The translations under genes and the position numbers were made by a program. The notes under the pieces were generated by a model. The model was not told where the DNA came from and did no database searches. It saw only the letters and a list, made by a program, of their open reading frames with translations. DNA of 64,000 nucleotides from Pseudarthrobacter phenanthrenivorans (GTDB lineage: Bacteria; Actinomycetota; Actinomycetes; Actinomycetales; Micrococcaceae): assembly GCF_000813845.1 (NCBI RefSeq), contig NZ_JWTB01000001.1, positions 44,886-108,885 on the forward strand, given 5' to 3'. Shown piece by piece: positions 7,692 through 17,409 of the stretch (the first letter of the stretch is position 1; the number at the start of each line of letters is the position of its first letter).

Positions 7692-9842
7692 ATGAAGTCG
7701 ATGTCAGCTACCAACTTTCCTTCCGACCGGTCCGGCCGGCCCGATGATGCCGCACCCGACGGTGTGCCCCCCGAGCCGGCGGCCCCGGACGTCGCCCAGC
7801 CCGCGGCCTCCGGCGTCAGCGAAACCCGTTCCAGCGCCATCATGGCCGCCGGAACGCTGGTGTCGCGCTTCCTGGGCTTTGGCAAGACCTGGATGCTCGG
7901 CACCGCCCTGGGCCTGGGTTCAACGGTCAATGACACGTTCATCAATGCCAACAACCTGCCCAACCTGATCTTCCTGCTGGTGGCCGGCGGGGTGTTCAAC
8001 GCCGTGCTGGTTCCGCAGATCATCAAGGCCAGCAAGGCTCCGGACAGGGGAGCGGACTACATCAGCAGGCTGCTGACGCTGGCCGTCCTGCTGCTGTTTG
8101 GCCTGACCGCGCTGGTCACGCTGGCCGCTCCCGGAGTGATCGAGCTGACCACGCAGGGCTATTCGCCGCAGCAGAAGGCCCTCGCGGTCACCTTTGCGTT
8201 CTGGTGTCTGCCGCAGATCTTCTTCTATGGCCTCTACGCCCTGCTCACCCAGGTCCTGAACGCCAACGGCGCATTCGGCCCTGCCATGTGGGCGCCCATC
8301 CTGAACAACGTGGTGGCCATCGCCGGCCTGGGGATGTTCATCTGGATCTTCGGCACGAACGAGTTCAGCCCGCACACCCTGGACAACTGGGGTTCCACCC
8401 AGACACTGTTGGTGGCCGGGTTCTCCACCATTGGCGTGCTGTCCCAGACGGCCATCCTGCTGGTGCCGGTCTTCCGGCTGAAGCTCGGCCTCCGTCCGCG
8501 GTTCGGCTGGCGGGGTGTGGGACTGGGCCACGCTGCCCGGCTGAGCATCTGGACCCTGTTGACGGCCGCCGTCGGACAGCTGGCCTTCCTGTACGTCATG
8601 CGCATCGCCACCATCCCCGGCGCCGAACGCATCCGGTTGAAGGAGGCGGGGGACCCGTCCGCCTCCACCCTTCCCGGCAACGCGGTCCTCGAGGTGGCCA
8701 GCCAGCTGTACCTGCTGCCGCACTCGATCATTGCCCTTTCCCTGGCCACTGTGCTCTTCAACCGCATGACCAGGGCGTCCCAGGACGGCAACCGCGCGGA
8801 ACTGCGCGATGCCCTCTCGCATGGGCTCAGGACCATGGCCGTGGCCACCGTGTTTGGCGCTTTGGCGCTGTTTGCCCTGGCAGGTCCGCTGGGCATGTTC
8901 TTCTCGGGCGGCCTGCGCCAGGACGGCGTCATGCTGGCCCAGACGCTCACCATCCTGGCGCTCAGCACGCCCTTCATGAGTGCCAACTTCATGATGTCCC
9001 GCGTGTTTTACGCCAACGAGGACGCCCGAACCCCGTTCTACGTCCAGCTGCTGCTCGCCGTGGTGTACGTGGCCGGCGCCTTCGCCATCCAATTCCTTCC
9101 GGTGGGCCAGATCATCTACGCCATCGCCGTTCTGTACATGGTGGGCAACATCCTTTCGGTGGTCATCAGTGCGTTCTTCCTGCGCCGCATGCTGGGGCAC
9201 CTCGACGGCCCACGGATCGCCAATTCGTACATCCGGATGGGCTACGCCGCCCTGGGCTCGGCGATTGCGGGGGCCGGCGCCCTGTGGCTGATGGGCAGCT
9301 ACACCCCGGACGGTTTCGCCTGGAGCGGCCGCCTCCAGGCACTCGTGACGGTGGTCGTGGTGGGGCCGGTCATGCTGCTGGTCTACTTCTTCCTGCTCAG
9401 GCTCTTCCGGGTCTCTGAGCTCAGCGACATGCTGCGGCCCCTGCTGGGCAGGTTTGGGCGCGGCGGCCTGACCCCTGCCCCGGACGCCGGGGACACGCCG
9501 TGGTCCCCTGCCGCCGGTGGAACCGGGGCTGAGCCCGGGCGCCGTCCGGAGCGTGCCACCACGTCCGTTGACACCGGCCTCATACCCCGGATCTCCGGGG
9601 AATTCGATGCCGTCTCGTTCCGTGCCGGGCCGGACCCGGAGCGCGGCGCCCGCCGTCCTGAAACGTACGACGGCGGCACGCAAGAAGGTGCTGACAGCGA
9701 CTACCTGCCGGCCGAGGACCAGCCAAGTACAGCGCGCGGGGGCCTGCTGAGCGAGGAGATTCCCCTTCCGGGCCGGCGCACGTACCAGGGCAAGGCCGGG
9801 GAGAACCCGTATTTCAAGAGCCGCCGGCCGCGAAAAAAGTGA
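7692..9842 (+). CDS. murJ: Lipid II flippase MurJ
   Basis: This is a MATE-like polytopic membrane protein of 716 residues. About 14 hydrophobic segments occupy residues about 45-590, after a Pro/Ala-rich cytoplasmic N terminus. Recognisable MviN features include GTLVSRFLGFGKTWMLG near the first helix and NxPNLIFLLVAGGVFNAVLVP. It moves undecaprenyl-linked lipid II to the outer face of the membrane for peptidoglycan synthesis. The last 130 residues are charged and low in complexity (many Pro, Gly, Asp, Arg), predicted cytoplasmic. The pseudokinase fused to MurJ in mycobacteria is absent here and is encoded by the next gene. Confidence 0.92.
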   Translation: MKSMSATNFPSDRSGRPDDAAPDGVPPEPAAPDVAQPAASGVSETRSSAIMAAGTLVSRFLGFGKTWMLGTALGLGSTVNDTFINANNLPNLIFLLVAGGVFNAVLVPQIIKASKAPDRGADYISRLLTLAVLLLFGLTALVTLAAPGVIELTTQGYSPQQKALAVTFAFWCLPQIFFYGLYALLTQVLNANGAFGPAMWAPILNNVVAIAGLGMFIWIFGTNEFSPHTLDNWGSTQTLLVAGFSTIGVLSQTAILLVPVFRLKLGLRPRFGWRGVGLGHAARLSIWTLLTAAVGQLAFLYVMRIATIPGAERIRLKEAGDPSASTLPGNAVLEVASQLYLLPHSIIALSLATVLFNRMTRASQDGNRAELRDALSHGLRTMAVATVFGALALFALAGPLGMFFSGGLRQDGVMLAQTLTILALSTPFMSANFMMSRVFYANEDARTPFYVQLLLAVVYVAGAFAIQFLPVGQIIYAIAVLYMVGNILSVVISAFFLRRMLGHLDGPRIANSYIRMGYAALGSAIAGAGALWLMGSYTPDGFAWSGRLQALVTVVVVGPVMLLVYFFLLRLFRVSELSDMLRPLLGRFGRGGLTPAPDAGDTPWSPAAGGTGAEPGRRPERATTSVDTGLIPRISGEFDAVSFRAGPDPERGARRPETYDGGTQEGADSDYLPAEDQPSTARGGLLSEEIPLPGRRTYQGKAGENPYFKSRRPRKK

Positions 9843-10004
9843 TACGCACGGCCTCCGGCGCCCGTCTTCTCCACGGCCGTCCGGGCCGGATCGGCTAGGA
9901 TCGAACAGGTACAGGGGTAGTTGCATTCAGGTTGGCCCATGCGCCGGGCCTGAATGGCGGTTGCGTCATTGAGCCGGCAATCCCGGACAGTCTAGGAGGA
10001 ACAC

Positions 10005-11630
10005 GTGTCCAACCCGATCGATGTCGGATCAGTACTGGGCGGCCGCTACAAGGTCACCGCCACAGTGTTGGCCTCGCATGACCACGATCTGGTGCTGGAC
10101 GGGGTGGATCAGGTCCTCAACCGCCCGGTCAGCATCCTGGTCGCCGGACCGGAGAACACGGAGCAGGTGGCGCAGAGTGCCCGCGAAGTGGCCACCGGCG
10201 AGCGTCCGGGCACCATGCAGGTCCTGGACCTCGGCGTCACCGAGGATGCCACCTACCTCATCACCAACCACACAGCCGCCGCCGACCTGCTGGACCTGGT
10301 CGTGGCGCCCAATCCGCCCTACGTCGAACCGTTCTTCACCGACACCCTGGGCAGCGAGATCTTTGGCCAGCCCCGTTCTCATGAGCCCGAGCCGTACGAC
10401 GAAGAGGACCACGTCGAGGCCGGCTACATCAATTACGCCGATTCCCACCCCAGCCAGGTGGATCCCTACCGTTCAGCACCGGCTGTGCCGCCTCGGCCTC
10501 CTGTCCGGCCAGCCACCCAGCAACCCGCTTCCACCGGCCGCAACGGCGCAGCCGCGGCGGGGGCTGCCGGTGCTGCCGCCGCCGCCGCTTCTGCCGCCGG
10601 CGCTTCTTCCGCTGGTACCGGTGCCGGCGCCTCCCGAATCGATCCCGACGCCACGGCCGCGCAACCTGTCACCGATAGCCGTCCCCAGACCGCCCGGGCA
10701 AGTTCGGCGGAGGCGGACACCGGCCCGAACGATACCGCGGCCGCTGCCACGCAGGCCCAGCCCTCCGTTGACCAGGGAACACCAAAGGTTTCCCTCTGGT
10801 CCAACGATGACTATGCCCAGTCCGGGCAGCATGACCAGTACGACGACGCGGATGACGCCCCGGAGAAGTCCACACCGCTGAAGGGCAAGTCCGCCCTCTT
10901 CGCCCGGGCGGCTGCTCCCGCCGCTGCCGGAGTTTCCTTCGCGGACCGCGACGACTACGACGATGACGACGACAAATCCCGGGACCAGCCCCGATCCATG
11001 CGTTGGCTGGTGGGCGGGCTCCTCGCCGTGGTGCTGATCGCAGGCCTCATTTTCGCCGTCACCAACCTCGGAAGCCTCTTCACGTCGGAACCGCAGGCAA
11101 AGTCGTCTGCCCCCGCCAGCACCACCGCGCCGCAGCCCTCCGGGTCTGCAAGCCAGGCGGCACCTTCGGCCCCGCCGGTTGTCCCGCCGTCCATTGAGAG
11201 CATCAGCCGGCAGGGGAACTTCGACTTCGCAGCCACCTTCGACGGTGACCTGGTAAAGGCATACGACGGCAACGCGGCCAGCTACTGGTCCGACATGGAA
11301 TTCGCCACGGAGAACTGGGGCGGCCTGGCACCGCAGGGTGTCCCCCTGGTTGTAAAGCTGAAGAACAAGGCCACCATCTCCTCCATCACGCTCTCCCAGC
11401 TGGGAGGATCCGGCGGCAACATTACGGTCTACACCAACGACCGTCCGTCGCTGGATGGTGCCAAGACCGTGGGAACCAACAGCTTCACGTCCACCGACTT
11501 GAACGTGCCCCTCGCTGAACCGGTCCAGGCCCAGTACGTGATTGTCTCGATCAATTCGCTGCCCAAGCTGGCGGCTCCGAAGACCCGCTACGGTTACGGC
11601 ATCCGGCTCGCCGAGATCAAGGTCCAGTAA
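10005..11630 (+). CDS. Pseudokinase N-lobe, TM anchor and extracellular discoidin-like domain (MurJ partner)
   Basis: The GTG start at 10005 follows AGGAGGA at 9994-10000. The 541 residues divide clearly. Residues about 10-100 look like a Ser/Thr-kinase N-lobe (LGGRYKV start) without HRD or DFG motifs. Residues about 110-325 form a disordered Ala/Pro/Asp linker. One membrane helix follows at about 330-355 (WLVGGLLAVVLIAGLIFAV). Next come a Ser/Pro/Ala stretch and a C-terminal beta-rich domain of about 140 residues like F5/8-type carbohydrate-binding folds (SYWSDMEFATENWGG). The same module order follows the flippase within the single MviN polypeptide of M. tuberculosis. I infer that this protein is the split-off regulatory part of MurJ, read by FHA proteins after phosphorylation by PknB. 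Confidence 0.75.
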   Translation: MSNPIDVGSVLGGRYKVTATVLASHDHDLVLDGVDQVLNRPVSILVAGPENTEQVAQSAREVATGERPGTMQVLDLGVTEDATYLITNHTAAADLLDLVVAPNPPYVEPFFTDTLGSEIFGQPRSHEPEPYDEEDHVEAGYINYADSHPSQVDPYRSAPAVPPRPPVRPATQQPASTGRNGAAAAGAAGAAAAAASAAGASSAGTGAGASRIDPDATAAQPVTDSRPQTARASSAEADTGPNDTAAAATQAQPSVDQGTPKVSLWSNDDYAQSGQHDQYDDADDAPEKSTPLKGKSALFARAAAPAAAGVSFADRDDYDDDDDKSRDQPRSMRWLVGGLLAVVLIAGLIFAVTNLGSLFTSEPQAKSSAPASTTAPQPSGSASQAAPSAPPVVPPSIESISRQGNFDFAATFDGDLVKAYDGNAASYWSDMEFATENWGGLAPQGVPLVVKLKNKATISSITLSQLGGSGGNITVYTNDRPSLDGAKTVGTNSFTSTDLNVPLAEPVQAQYVIVSINSLPKLAAPKTRYGYGIRLAEIKVQ

Positions 11631-11757
11631 GCCAACCCTTCCCGCTTCGCGTGTTACCGCCGGAGTCAATGCTGCAGCGCCCGGAATGTACTCTGGGATG
11701 AGCGTCCGCAGCGGCTGGTCCTCTGTCCTGCCTGCAGGTTCACCCCGTCCGGGCGCT

Positions 11758-11783
11758 GGAATATTCAGCACGCGGACACAGTT
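11758..11783 (+). promoter_or_regulatory. SigR/SigH-type promoter of trxBA
   Basis: GGAAT at 11758-11762 and GTT at 11781-11783 are separated by exactly 18 bases. This is the recognition pattern of the actinobacterial redox sigma factors SigR and SigH. It lies about 60 bases upstream of the trxB start, a known target of that regulon. Confidence 0.65.
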
Positions 11784-11843
11784 GTGCCATGTGGCCGGCC
11801 TCTACACGGAGGCGAGTCGAACAAGGAAGAGGTTCACGGTCCA

Positions 11844-12800
11844 GTGACCATCGAAGAAAAGACGGCGTCCGACGTACGCGACGTGATCATTGTGGGCTCA
11901 GGCCCCGCGGGTTATACGGCGGCCGTCTACACCGCCAGGGCTAACCTCAACCCTTTGCTCTTGGCAGGATCTGTCACCGCCGGCGGTGAACTTATGAACA
12001 CCACCGACGTAGAGAACTATCCCGGATTCCCGGACGGAATCATGGGTCCGGACCTGATGGAAAACTTCGAGAAGCAGGCCGCACGCTTCGGCACGGAAAT
12101 CCAGTTTGAGGATGTCACCGCGCTGGATCTGCAGGGCCCGGTCAAAACCGTCACCATCGGCACGGGGGAGAGCTTCAGGGCCAAGGTTGTCATCCTCTCC
12201 ACTGGTTCCGCTTACCGGGAACTCGGTTTGCCGAATGAGAAGCGGCTGTCAGGCCATGGCGTCAGCTGGTGTGCAACCTGCGACGGTTTCTTTTTCAAGG
12301 ACCAGGACATCGCCGTCATTGGTGGCGGCGACTCCGCGATGGAGGAGGCCCTGTTCCTCACGAAGTTCGCCAAGTCTGTGACAGTGGTCCACCGGCGCGA
12401 TTCGCTGCGGGCCTCAAAGATCATGGCCGACCGGGCACTGGCACACGAGAAGATCAACTTTGTGTGGAACAGCGCGGTGGAGGATGTTCTCGGCGAGGAC
12501 AAAGTCACGGGTTTGCGGGTAAAGAACCTGCTGGACGGTTCGGTGTCTGACCTGGCCGTGACCGGCGTCTTTGTCGCCATTGGCAACGATCCCCGTACCG
12601 ACCTGGTGAAGGACGTCCTCGAGCTAACGCCGGAAGGAACCATCGCGGTGGAGGGGAGAAGCTCGAGGACAAGCGTTCCTGGCGTCTTTGCCGCCGGCGA
12701 TGTTGTGGACCCCACCTACCGCCAGGCCATCACCGCATCCGGTTCCGGCTGCGTCGCGGCCATCGATGTTGAACACTATCTGGCCGACCTGCCGGAATAG
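11844..12800 (+). CDS. trxB: Thioredoxin-disulfide reductase
   Basis: This FAD enzyme passes electrons from NADPH to thioredoxin in the cytoplasm. The FAD site GSGPAG is at residues 18-23, the redox-active CATC at 143-146, the NADPH site GGGDSAMEE follows, and the C-terminal FAD motif is GVFAAGDV. I chose GTG 11844 rather than an in-frame start at 11784, because the extra 20 residues lie before the AAGGAAGAGG ribosome binding site and are unlike the family. The length, 318 residues, is then normal. It is directly followed by trxA. A SigR-type promoter upstream predicts induction by disulfide stress. Confidence 0.95.
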   Translation: MTIEEKTASDVRDVIIVGSGPAGYTAAVYTARANLNPLLLAGSVTAGGELMNTTDVENYPGFPDGIMGPDLMENFEKQAARFGTEIQFEDVTALDLQGPVKTVTIGTGESFRAKVVILSTGSAYRELGLPNEKRLSGHGVSWCATCDGFFFKDQDIAVIGGGDSAMEEALFLTKFAKSVTVVHRRDSLRASKIMADRALAHEKINFVWNSAVEDVLGEDKVTGLRVKNLLDGSVSDLAVTGVFVAIGNDPRTDLVKDVLELTPEGTIAVEGRSSRTSVPGVFAAGDVVDPTYRQAITASGSGCVAAIDVEHYLADLPE

Positions 12801-12836
12801 TCTGCCCCCTGTATCCGAAGAGAAAGAGATAAGGCT

Positions 12837-13163
12837 ATGAGCAACGCCAAAGATGTAACCGATGCAAGTTTCGGTACCGATGTACTCTCATCTGAGAAGC
12901 CGGTAATTGTTGATTTCTGGGCTGAATGGTGTGGTCCCTGCCGCAAGCTGGGACCCATCCTGGATGAGATTTCAGTTGAGTACAGCGAAAAAGTCGACGT
13001 CGTCAAGGTCAACGTTGACGACAACCCGGCAATCGCTGCTGAATACGGAATTACTTCCATTCCTGCTGTTTACCTCTTCCAGGGCGGCGAGGTGAAGAGC
13101 ACCGTCATCGGTGCGAAGCCGAAGCAGTTCTTTGAGAAGGAATTCTCCGACGTCCTTTCCTGA
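12837..13163 (+). CDS. trxA: Thioredoxin
   Basis: This 108-residue thioredoxin has the classic WCGPC active site at residues 31-35 (Cys32, Cys35), the cis-proline loop SIPAVYLF and full family length. It reduces protein disulfides and is recycled by TrxB, encoded 36 bases upstream in the same operon. A strong hairpin terminator follows 30 bases after the stop. Beyond it lies the gene-free parS field. Confidence 0.97.
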   Translation: MSNAKDVTDASFGTDVLSSEKPVIVDFWAEWCGPCRKLGPILDEISVEYSEKVDVVKVNVDDNPAIAAEYGITSIPAVYLFQGGEVKSTVIGAKPKQFFEKEFSDVLS

Positions 13164-13194
13164 TACGCGTCCCTAAAGCGCGCCTATCTTTTTG

Positions 13195-13228
13195 AAATGG
13201 CCATCGCCTTCGGGCGGTGGCCATTTTT
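13195..13228 (+). terminator. Rho-independent terminator of trxBA
   Basis: A 14-bp stem (13195-13208 with 13213-13226, one G-T pair) with a TTCG loop runs into a T-run. Confidence 0.85.
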
Positions 13229-13327
13229 CGTTTGCGATGACCGGTGACAGTGGGCGCTGCCGTAATGGGCGGCTGTTGGCCTGGGAAGGGGAGCTCATGT
13301 TGCCGCCGCTACGCCTGCTGTTGGTCG

Positions 13328-13343
13328 TGTTTCACGTGAAACG
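13328..13343. other. parS site
   Basis: TGTTTCACGTGAAACG contains the full 14-base palindromic core GTTTCACGTGAAAC recognised by ParB. Confidence 0.93.
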
Positions 13344-13752
13344 TTGTGCTGGATCTCGGGAAGGAACCCCAAGTAGACGGTGACTAAGGCCTGCAACTCG
13401 CTTCGATTTCTGCATGTGATCGGATGCTGGTCACGAGAACGAGTGCCGGTCCCAGCTCTCACTCCTCTATGGGGGAACAGCTTCACAAGATCCCCGCCAG
13501 TAACGTCTGGTCAGACGTAGGGGCATTCCTTCTTCAGGTACTTCGGGCCACACGCACGAGTGTCCTTGGGTGCACACGTACCCCCGCACTAATCCACTCG
13601 CGCATCTCAACGGTAGTTCCTATACGTGTCACTGCCGATGGAACTAGCCATCAGAAGATGACCCGATTTGATTATCCGTGCACCGGTGGCGGATTTTGCC
13701 AGCTTCCCTGCATCCGCAGAGGGCTGGGCGAACAGATGGTCTGCCACAAGTC

Positions 13753-13768
13753 CGTTTCACGTGAAACC
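13753..13768. other. parS site
   Basis: CGTTTCACGTGAAACC has a perfect 14-base core; the outer bases deviate from consensus. Confidence 0.9.
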
Positions 13769-14570
13769 ATGCCGTGGGTCTATGCAATAGGTTACGGTCA
13801 CGGCGGTCGATGCTCGAAACAGAAGTGGCAGGACCCGATTGCCCCTTCACCTTCCAGCCCAGGCTTTGATCAGGAGCAAACAAACCCCGAGGCACCGTAC
13901 GGGAATCCGCTAGCCCACGGAACCGTGTGAAGCTGCCGTAACGAATCTACCGGGCGGGTAGTCCGCACTTTCTGTCGCCTGCAACGTGAGCGCATTGCGA
14001 ACATCGTTGAGCCGGATCTCCGCTTTGCCTTACGCCAAACATTACCGTTGCACACACAGGTGTGTCCTAGGACCACTATCTGAGCGTGCGGGCCTTAGAC
14101 GGTCTAGCGCCATCTGCCGACGAGATACTTTGCAGTTTCATCTGGGAAGCCGAGGCGAAGCAAGCCGATGCCGCCGGTACTAAGTACTAGCGAGCAGACC
14201 CGTTCCCGCTGACGTACATCCTGCGGCAAAGGCCAGGAGTCTTGCAGGCCTGTGTCAGGGTTCGGCAGCTGGCCCCCGCCCCTGGGGCTCGCTCGGCTAG
14301 TTACACCCATACCCCTGACATCCCATCTCCAGATACGGCCTTTGCGCGCGGCGGCCGGAATTCAGCCTAGGGTTCTGCGGGCTCCGGCGCATCGCAGCAG
14401 CGCGCTGGTTTGCCCGTCAGCTTCTACATATTCGTTACCCAATGCGCTCTGTTTAGCTGCAGTCCTCGAGACTTTGCAGATAACCACCCCGAGCTGTGCC
14501 ACGGGGACATGCATATAGGTTGCAGGCGGCGCACCTGGCTTTCTAAAACTACTGATGAATGTGATCGGCT

Positions 14571-14586
14571 CGTTTCACGTGAAACA
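14571..14586. other. parS site
   Basis: CGTTTCACGTGAAACA has a perfect core and one outer base off consensus. Confidence 0.92.
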
Positions 14587-14999
14587 TCCCGGAGAAACGA
14601 GGGAGGCTTGGCGACCCACGGAGGCGCGGCGTGAGTTCCCAGCCGCAGCCTTCGATACCACCCACGAACGGTCGGGGGTAAGCATCAGGTGAAACGTCCT
14701 GCATCAGGGATCCGACGGCCTCCTACCAGGGACTGATACGTGGGGCACGTGCGCCCATAACCGAAGCTCGAGGGCCGGCTGCTCCTGTCCTGGCCTGGTG
14801 CACCAGACCTGCGCGATGCCCGCCGAGCCTGCTGCGTCGGCGGAACGGCGCGGCCGGACTATTGAATGACCTTCCGGATCGCGACCCAAGTGAGGACGCC
14901 AAGACCGACGCCAGTTCAGTCTGTGAAAGGACCAAAGCGGGTGCGGATGGGTGGGCGATGTTCCCTTCGCATTGGTAAGGCAGTCGGACCTCCTCCTAC

Positions 15000-15054
15000 T
15001 TGTCCACAAAGTTATCCACAGCGTGGCGCCCTGGTATCCACAGCAATATCCACA
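15000..15054 (+). other. DnaA-box cluster inside the parS field
   Basis: Four same-strand boxes lie within 55 bases: TTGTCCACA (15000-15008), TTATCCACA (15012-15020), GTATCCACA (15034-15042) and ATATCCACA (15046-15054). The first two match the actinobacterial and general consensus exactly; the other two differ at one position. Start-to-start spacing is 12, 22 and 12 bases. Confidence 0.75.
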
Positions 15055-15247
15055 GGCCCGGAGGTGTGCGTCCAGCTACGGACGAGTGGAGGGAGTTGGC
15101 GCGGCACTAGAATCAACAGGACCGCTTCCCTGCCGTCCGAGGGATCGAGATGACAAGTGGAGTGCACTACGGGGCAAAGAGGCGGTAAGGTGACTAAATA
15201 CGGGTGATCATTAGCCATATTCCGGTCCCGCCTCGGGTGGCTGCCTG

Positions 15248-15263
15248 CGTTTCACGTGAAACA
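15248..15263. other. parS site
   Basis: CGTTTCACGTGAAACA has a perfect 14-base core. Confidence 0.92.
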
Positions 15264-15368
15264 ATGTCAAAGAGCCGCCCGTACGCAGTAGACCCGTGGT
15301 ACCGCTGGCTCTTATCAAGACATGCGGCGAGCTCACCGAACCAGCAGACGGCACCCATCGCACAGCTT

Positions 15369-15435
15369 CTATCCACAAAGTTATCCACAGCTATATCCAC
15401 CGGTGAACAGCTGTCCCTGTGGATGGTGATCCACA
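15369..15435. other. Second DnaA-box cluster inside the parS field
   Basis: CTATCCACA (15369-15377), TTATCCACA (15381-15389) and TGATCCACA (15427-15435) lie on the plus strand. More divergent copies sit at 15393 and, inverted, at 15419. The segment TCCACAAAGTTATCCACAG is repeated exactly at 15002-15020... and here at 15372-15390, so the two clusters look duplicated. Confidence 0.6.
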
Positions 15436-16238
15436 ACATTCAGGTCATCCGCAGCGCACCACCGGCCCGAGGCACCCGATATTGCGGACTCTCGAAGACG
15501 GGCCCTGGCAGGAGCCGTCCCAGGTAGATCGTCAGCCATATCCCAGGCTCCGACAGCTAGATCAGACATGCACGGTTCAAAGCGTTCCACCTGGGCTCGG
15601 GGCACCGACACTGGTTTCTGCGGCCGGGAAGGCCATGTGGAACAGACGAGCGTAGGACCCTGCACCTGCTCGGGTGAAGGCCAGCCTTGCGCATGCGCAA
15701 CCGCGAGTGCTCCACGGCAGGTGATCTGGTCATCCCCTTGCTGGGCGGAAGTATCAGTGGTCCGACTCTGGCGACAGTCCCCCTAGCGGTAGGAGGAACA
15801 AAGGAGCAACTGCCGCCAGGCTGAGCACCGCGGGGGAGGACCGAGTGGCCAGCGTCCCGCTTTGAGCAATTGCTTGAAGAGAGCGGCGCAGGCTTGGAGT
15901 CAGCGGCACGGACATATCCCACTCCCGATGGAATGCCTGGCATCGACCGCTGCTTCGACCCACAGCCTCGACGCCGGTGGAACTGCATGGGTCAAGAGAG
16001 AGAATGGCGGACCTTCCCCCTACTCAGCCTCGACTCTTGACCTTCACGCGCAATACGGTGGATCGTACTGCAGCTCGCTTCTTATAGTGCCCGCTTGCAT
16101 CCCCCTGCTGGCGTCTCCTTGAGAAGGAAGAGCAGCACGCGTAGGTGGCGACCAATTCCTCACAGTCCTGGGGTATTAGCACCATCAGATCTCATACGGC
16201 CCGTAACCCAGTACGGATGTCCAGGCAGCAAAAGCACT

Positions 16239-16254
16239 TGTTTCACGTGAAACA
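16239..16254. other. parS site, perfect 16-mer
   Basis: TGTTTCACGTGAAACA matches the classical 16-base parS consensus exactly. Confidence 0.95.
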
Positions 16255-16294
16255 CATCTGTTGTGAGTACGTGCTCGCCCAGTTACTTGGAGCG

Positions 16295-16310
16295 CGTTTC
16301 ACGTGGCACG
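16295..16310. other. Degenerate parS half-site
   Basis: CGTTTCACGTGGCACG keeps the left arm and centre but not the right arm. It lies between two perfect sites and may bind ParB weakly or be a decayed copy. Confidence 0.45.
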
Positions 16311-16372
16311 CCGCGGTGTCTGCCAGTCGCGGTCTCTGCCAAGTGTGCTTCCAAGCCCTGGGGTTGGCGACG

Positions 16373-16388
16373 TGTTTCACGTGAAACA
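16373..16388. other. parS site, perfect 16-mer
   Basis: TGTTTCACGTGAAACA matches the consensus exactly. The palindrome extends one more base on each side (G...C). It is only 134 bases from the previous perfect site. Confidence 0.95.
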
Positions 16389-17079
16389 CGCCGCATCAAG
16401 CGAGGCCGTCCCAAGTATGATCTCAGAACTCCTGCCGGGCGGGAAACAGATTCGTGAACCACGCTCAGGCGCCAATCAGCATTGTTGGCAGCTCCAGGCA
16501 AACAACACCGGACGCTCGGATTGGCACCGAGCGGAAACACCTTAGTGTGCGGTGAGAGGGACCCTGCCAGCCAGGGGAAGACCTGGGTTATCGAACTCGC
16601 GATGCCTCATCGCACGTCTCATGCGCCGATAATAGGTCCCAGAATGACAGCGGAACGAGTCATGACTCTTGGGGGAGCGCGGTAACCAATAGTCCACACC
16701 TTTGGGCGCATATACATCCGAGCATTGGCCGCTCGCCGGTTTCCACATTTTAGTGTCTTCAACGGGATGGTCCGGCAACTCATCTTTCGCTCCAGCAGGA
16801 CAACCACACACCACTTTCCTTGATCACAGACGCCCTGAATACACCTTACAAAAGGGGCGACGTACAGAAGCCAATTCACGAACGAAGGCACCGTGCGCAG
16901 TACCACCGCAGCGGTTTTCAGACGTGCTGGATCGGGATGTGAAATAGCGGCTGCCTATCGAAACTACAGCAGAAGGCCATCTTTTATGAGGGTCGAGGGC
17001 CGAGGCCCGACAAAATATCGCGAGAGGTTGAGCGTCTCCGCGCTCCCCATTCGTACGACCCAAACCGCAACTATCAGGG

Positions 17080-17095
17080 TGTTTCACGTGAAACG
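17080..17095. other. parS site
   Basis: TGTTTCACGTGAAACG has a perfect core. It lies 330 bases beyond the parB stop codon. Confidence 0.93.
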
Positions 17096-17379
17096 GCCAA
17101 CAATCTCATCCCGTACAACCACCCAATGCCAGATAGACCTCACAAGACGACGGCGGAAATCTTCCCAGCAGCCGCACAACAGCGGCAAATCACTATTGTC
17201 ACACTAGATAGGAACCGCCCCGACATCGGCGCTGTGGCGCTGAGGATGCAAGAACGAAACAGGAACTGGAACAAGTTGAGGGACCGCGGACGGACGCATA
17301 GTGCCGGTTTGGCCCATCAGGGCCGATCCCAACACTCAGGAGATCTGACTGAACGAGCCAATCATCGTCGATTGCAAAG

Positions 17380-17409
17380 AAAAGGCCCCCTTCGCTTAGA
17401 AGGGGGCCT
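17380..17409 (-). terminator. Rho-independent terminator of the parAB unit
   Basis: A perfect 11-bp stem (17383-17393 with 17399-17409) and a 5-base loop lie 15 bases downstream of the parB stop. A T-run follows on the leftward strand. Confidence 0.9.

Noticed and set aside
7920..9926. A 668-codon open frame on the minus strand opposite murJ
   Set aside because: It is the reverse shadow of a high-GC gene. It is rich in Gln, Gly, His, Arg with no domain, and murJ on the plus strand has clear family features.
13192..17207. About thirty short ORFs in the parS field
   Set aside because: They overlap on both strands, lack ribosome binding sites, show no codon bias, and several are strung across parS sites (giving VSRET or FHVKR), which shows the frames are incidental.
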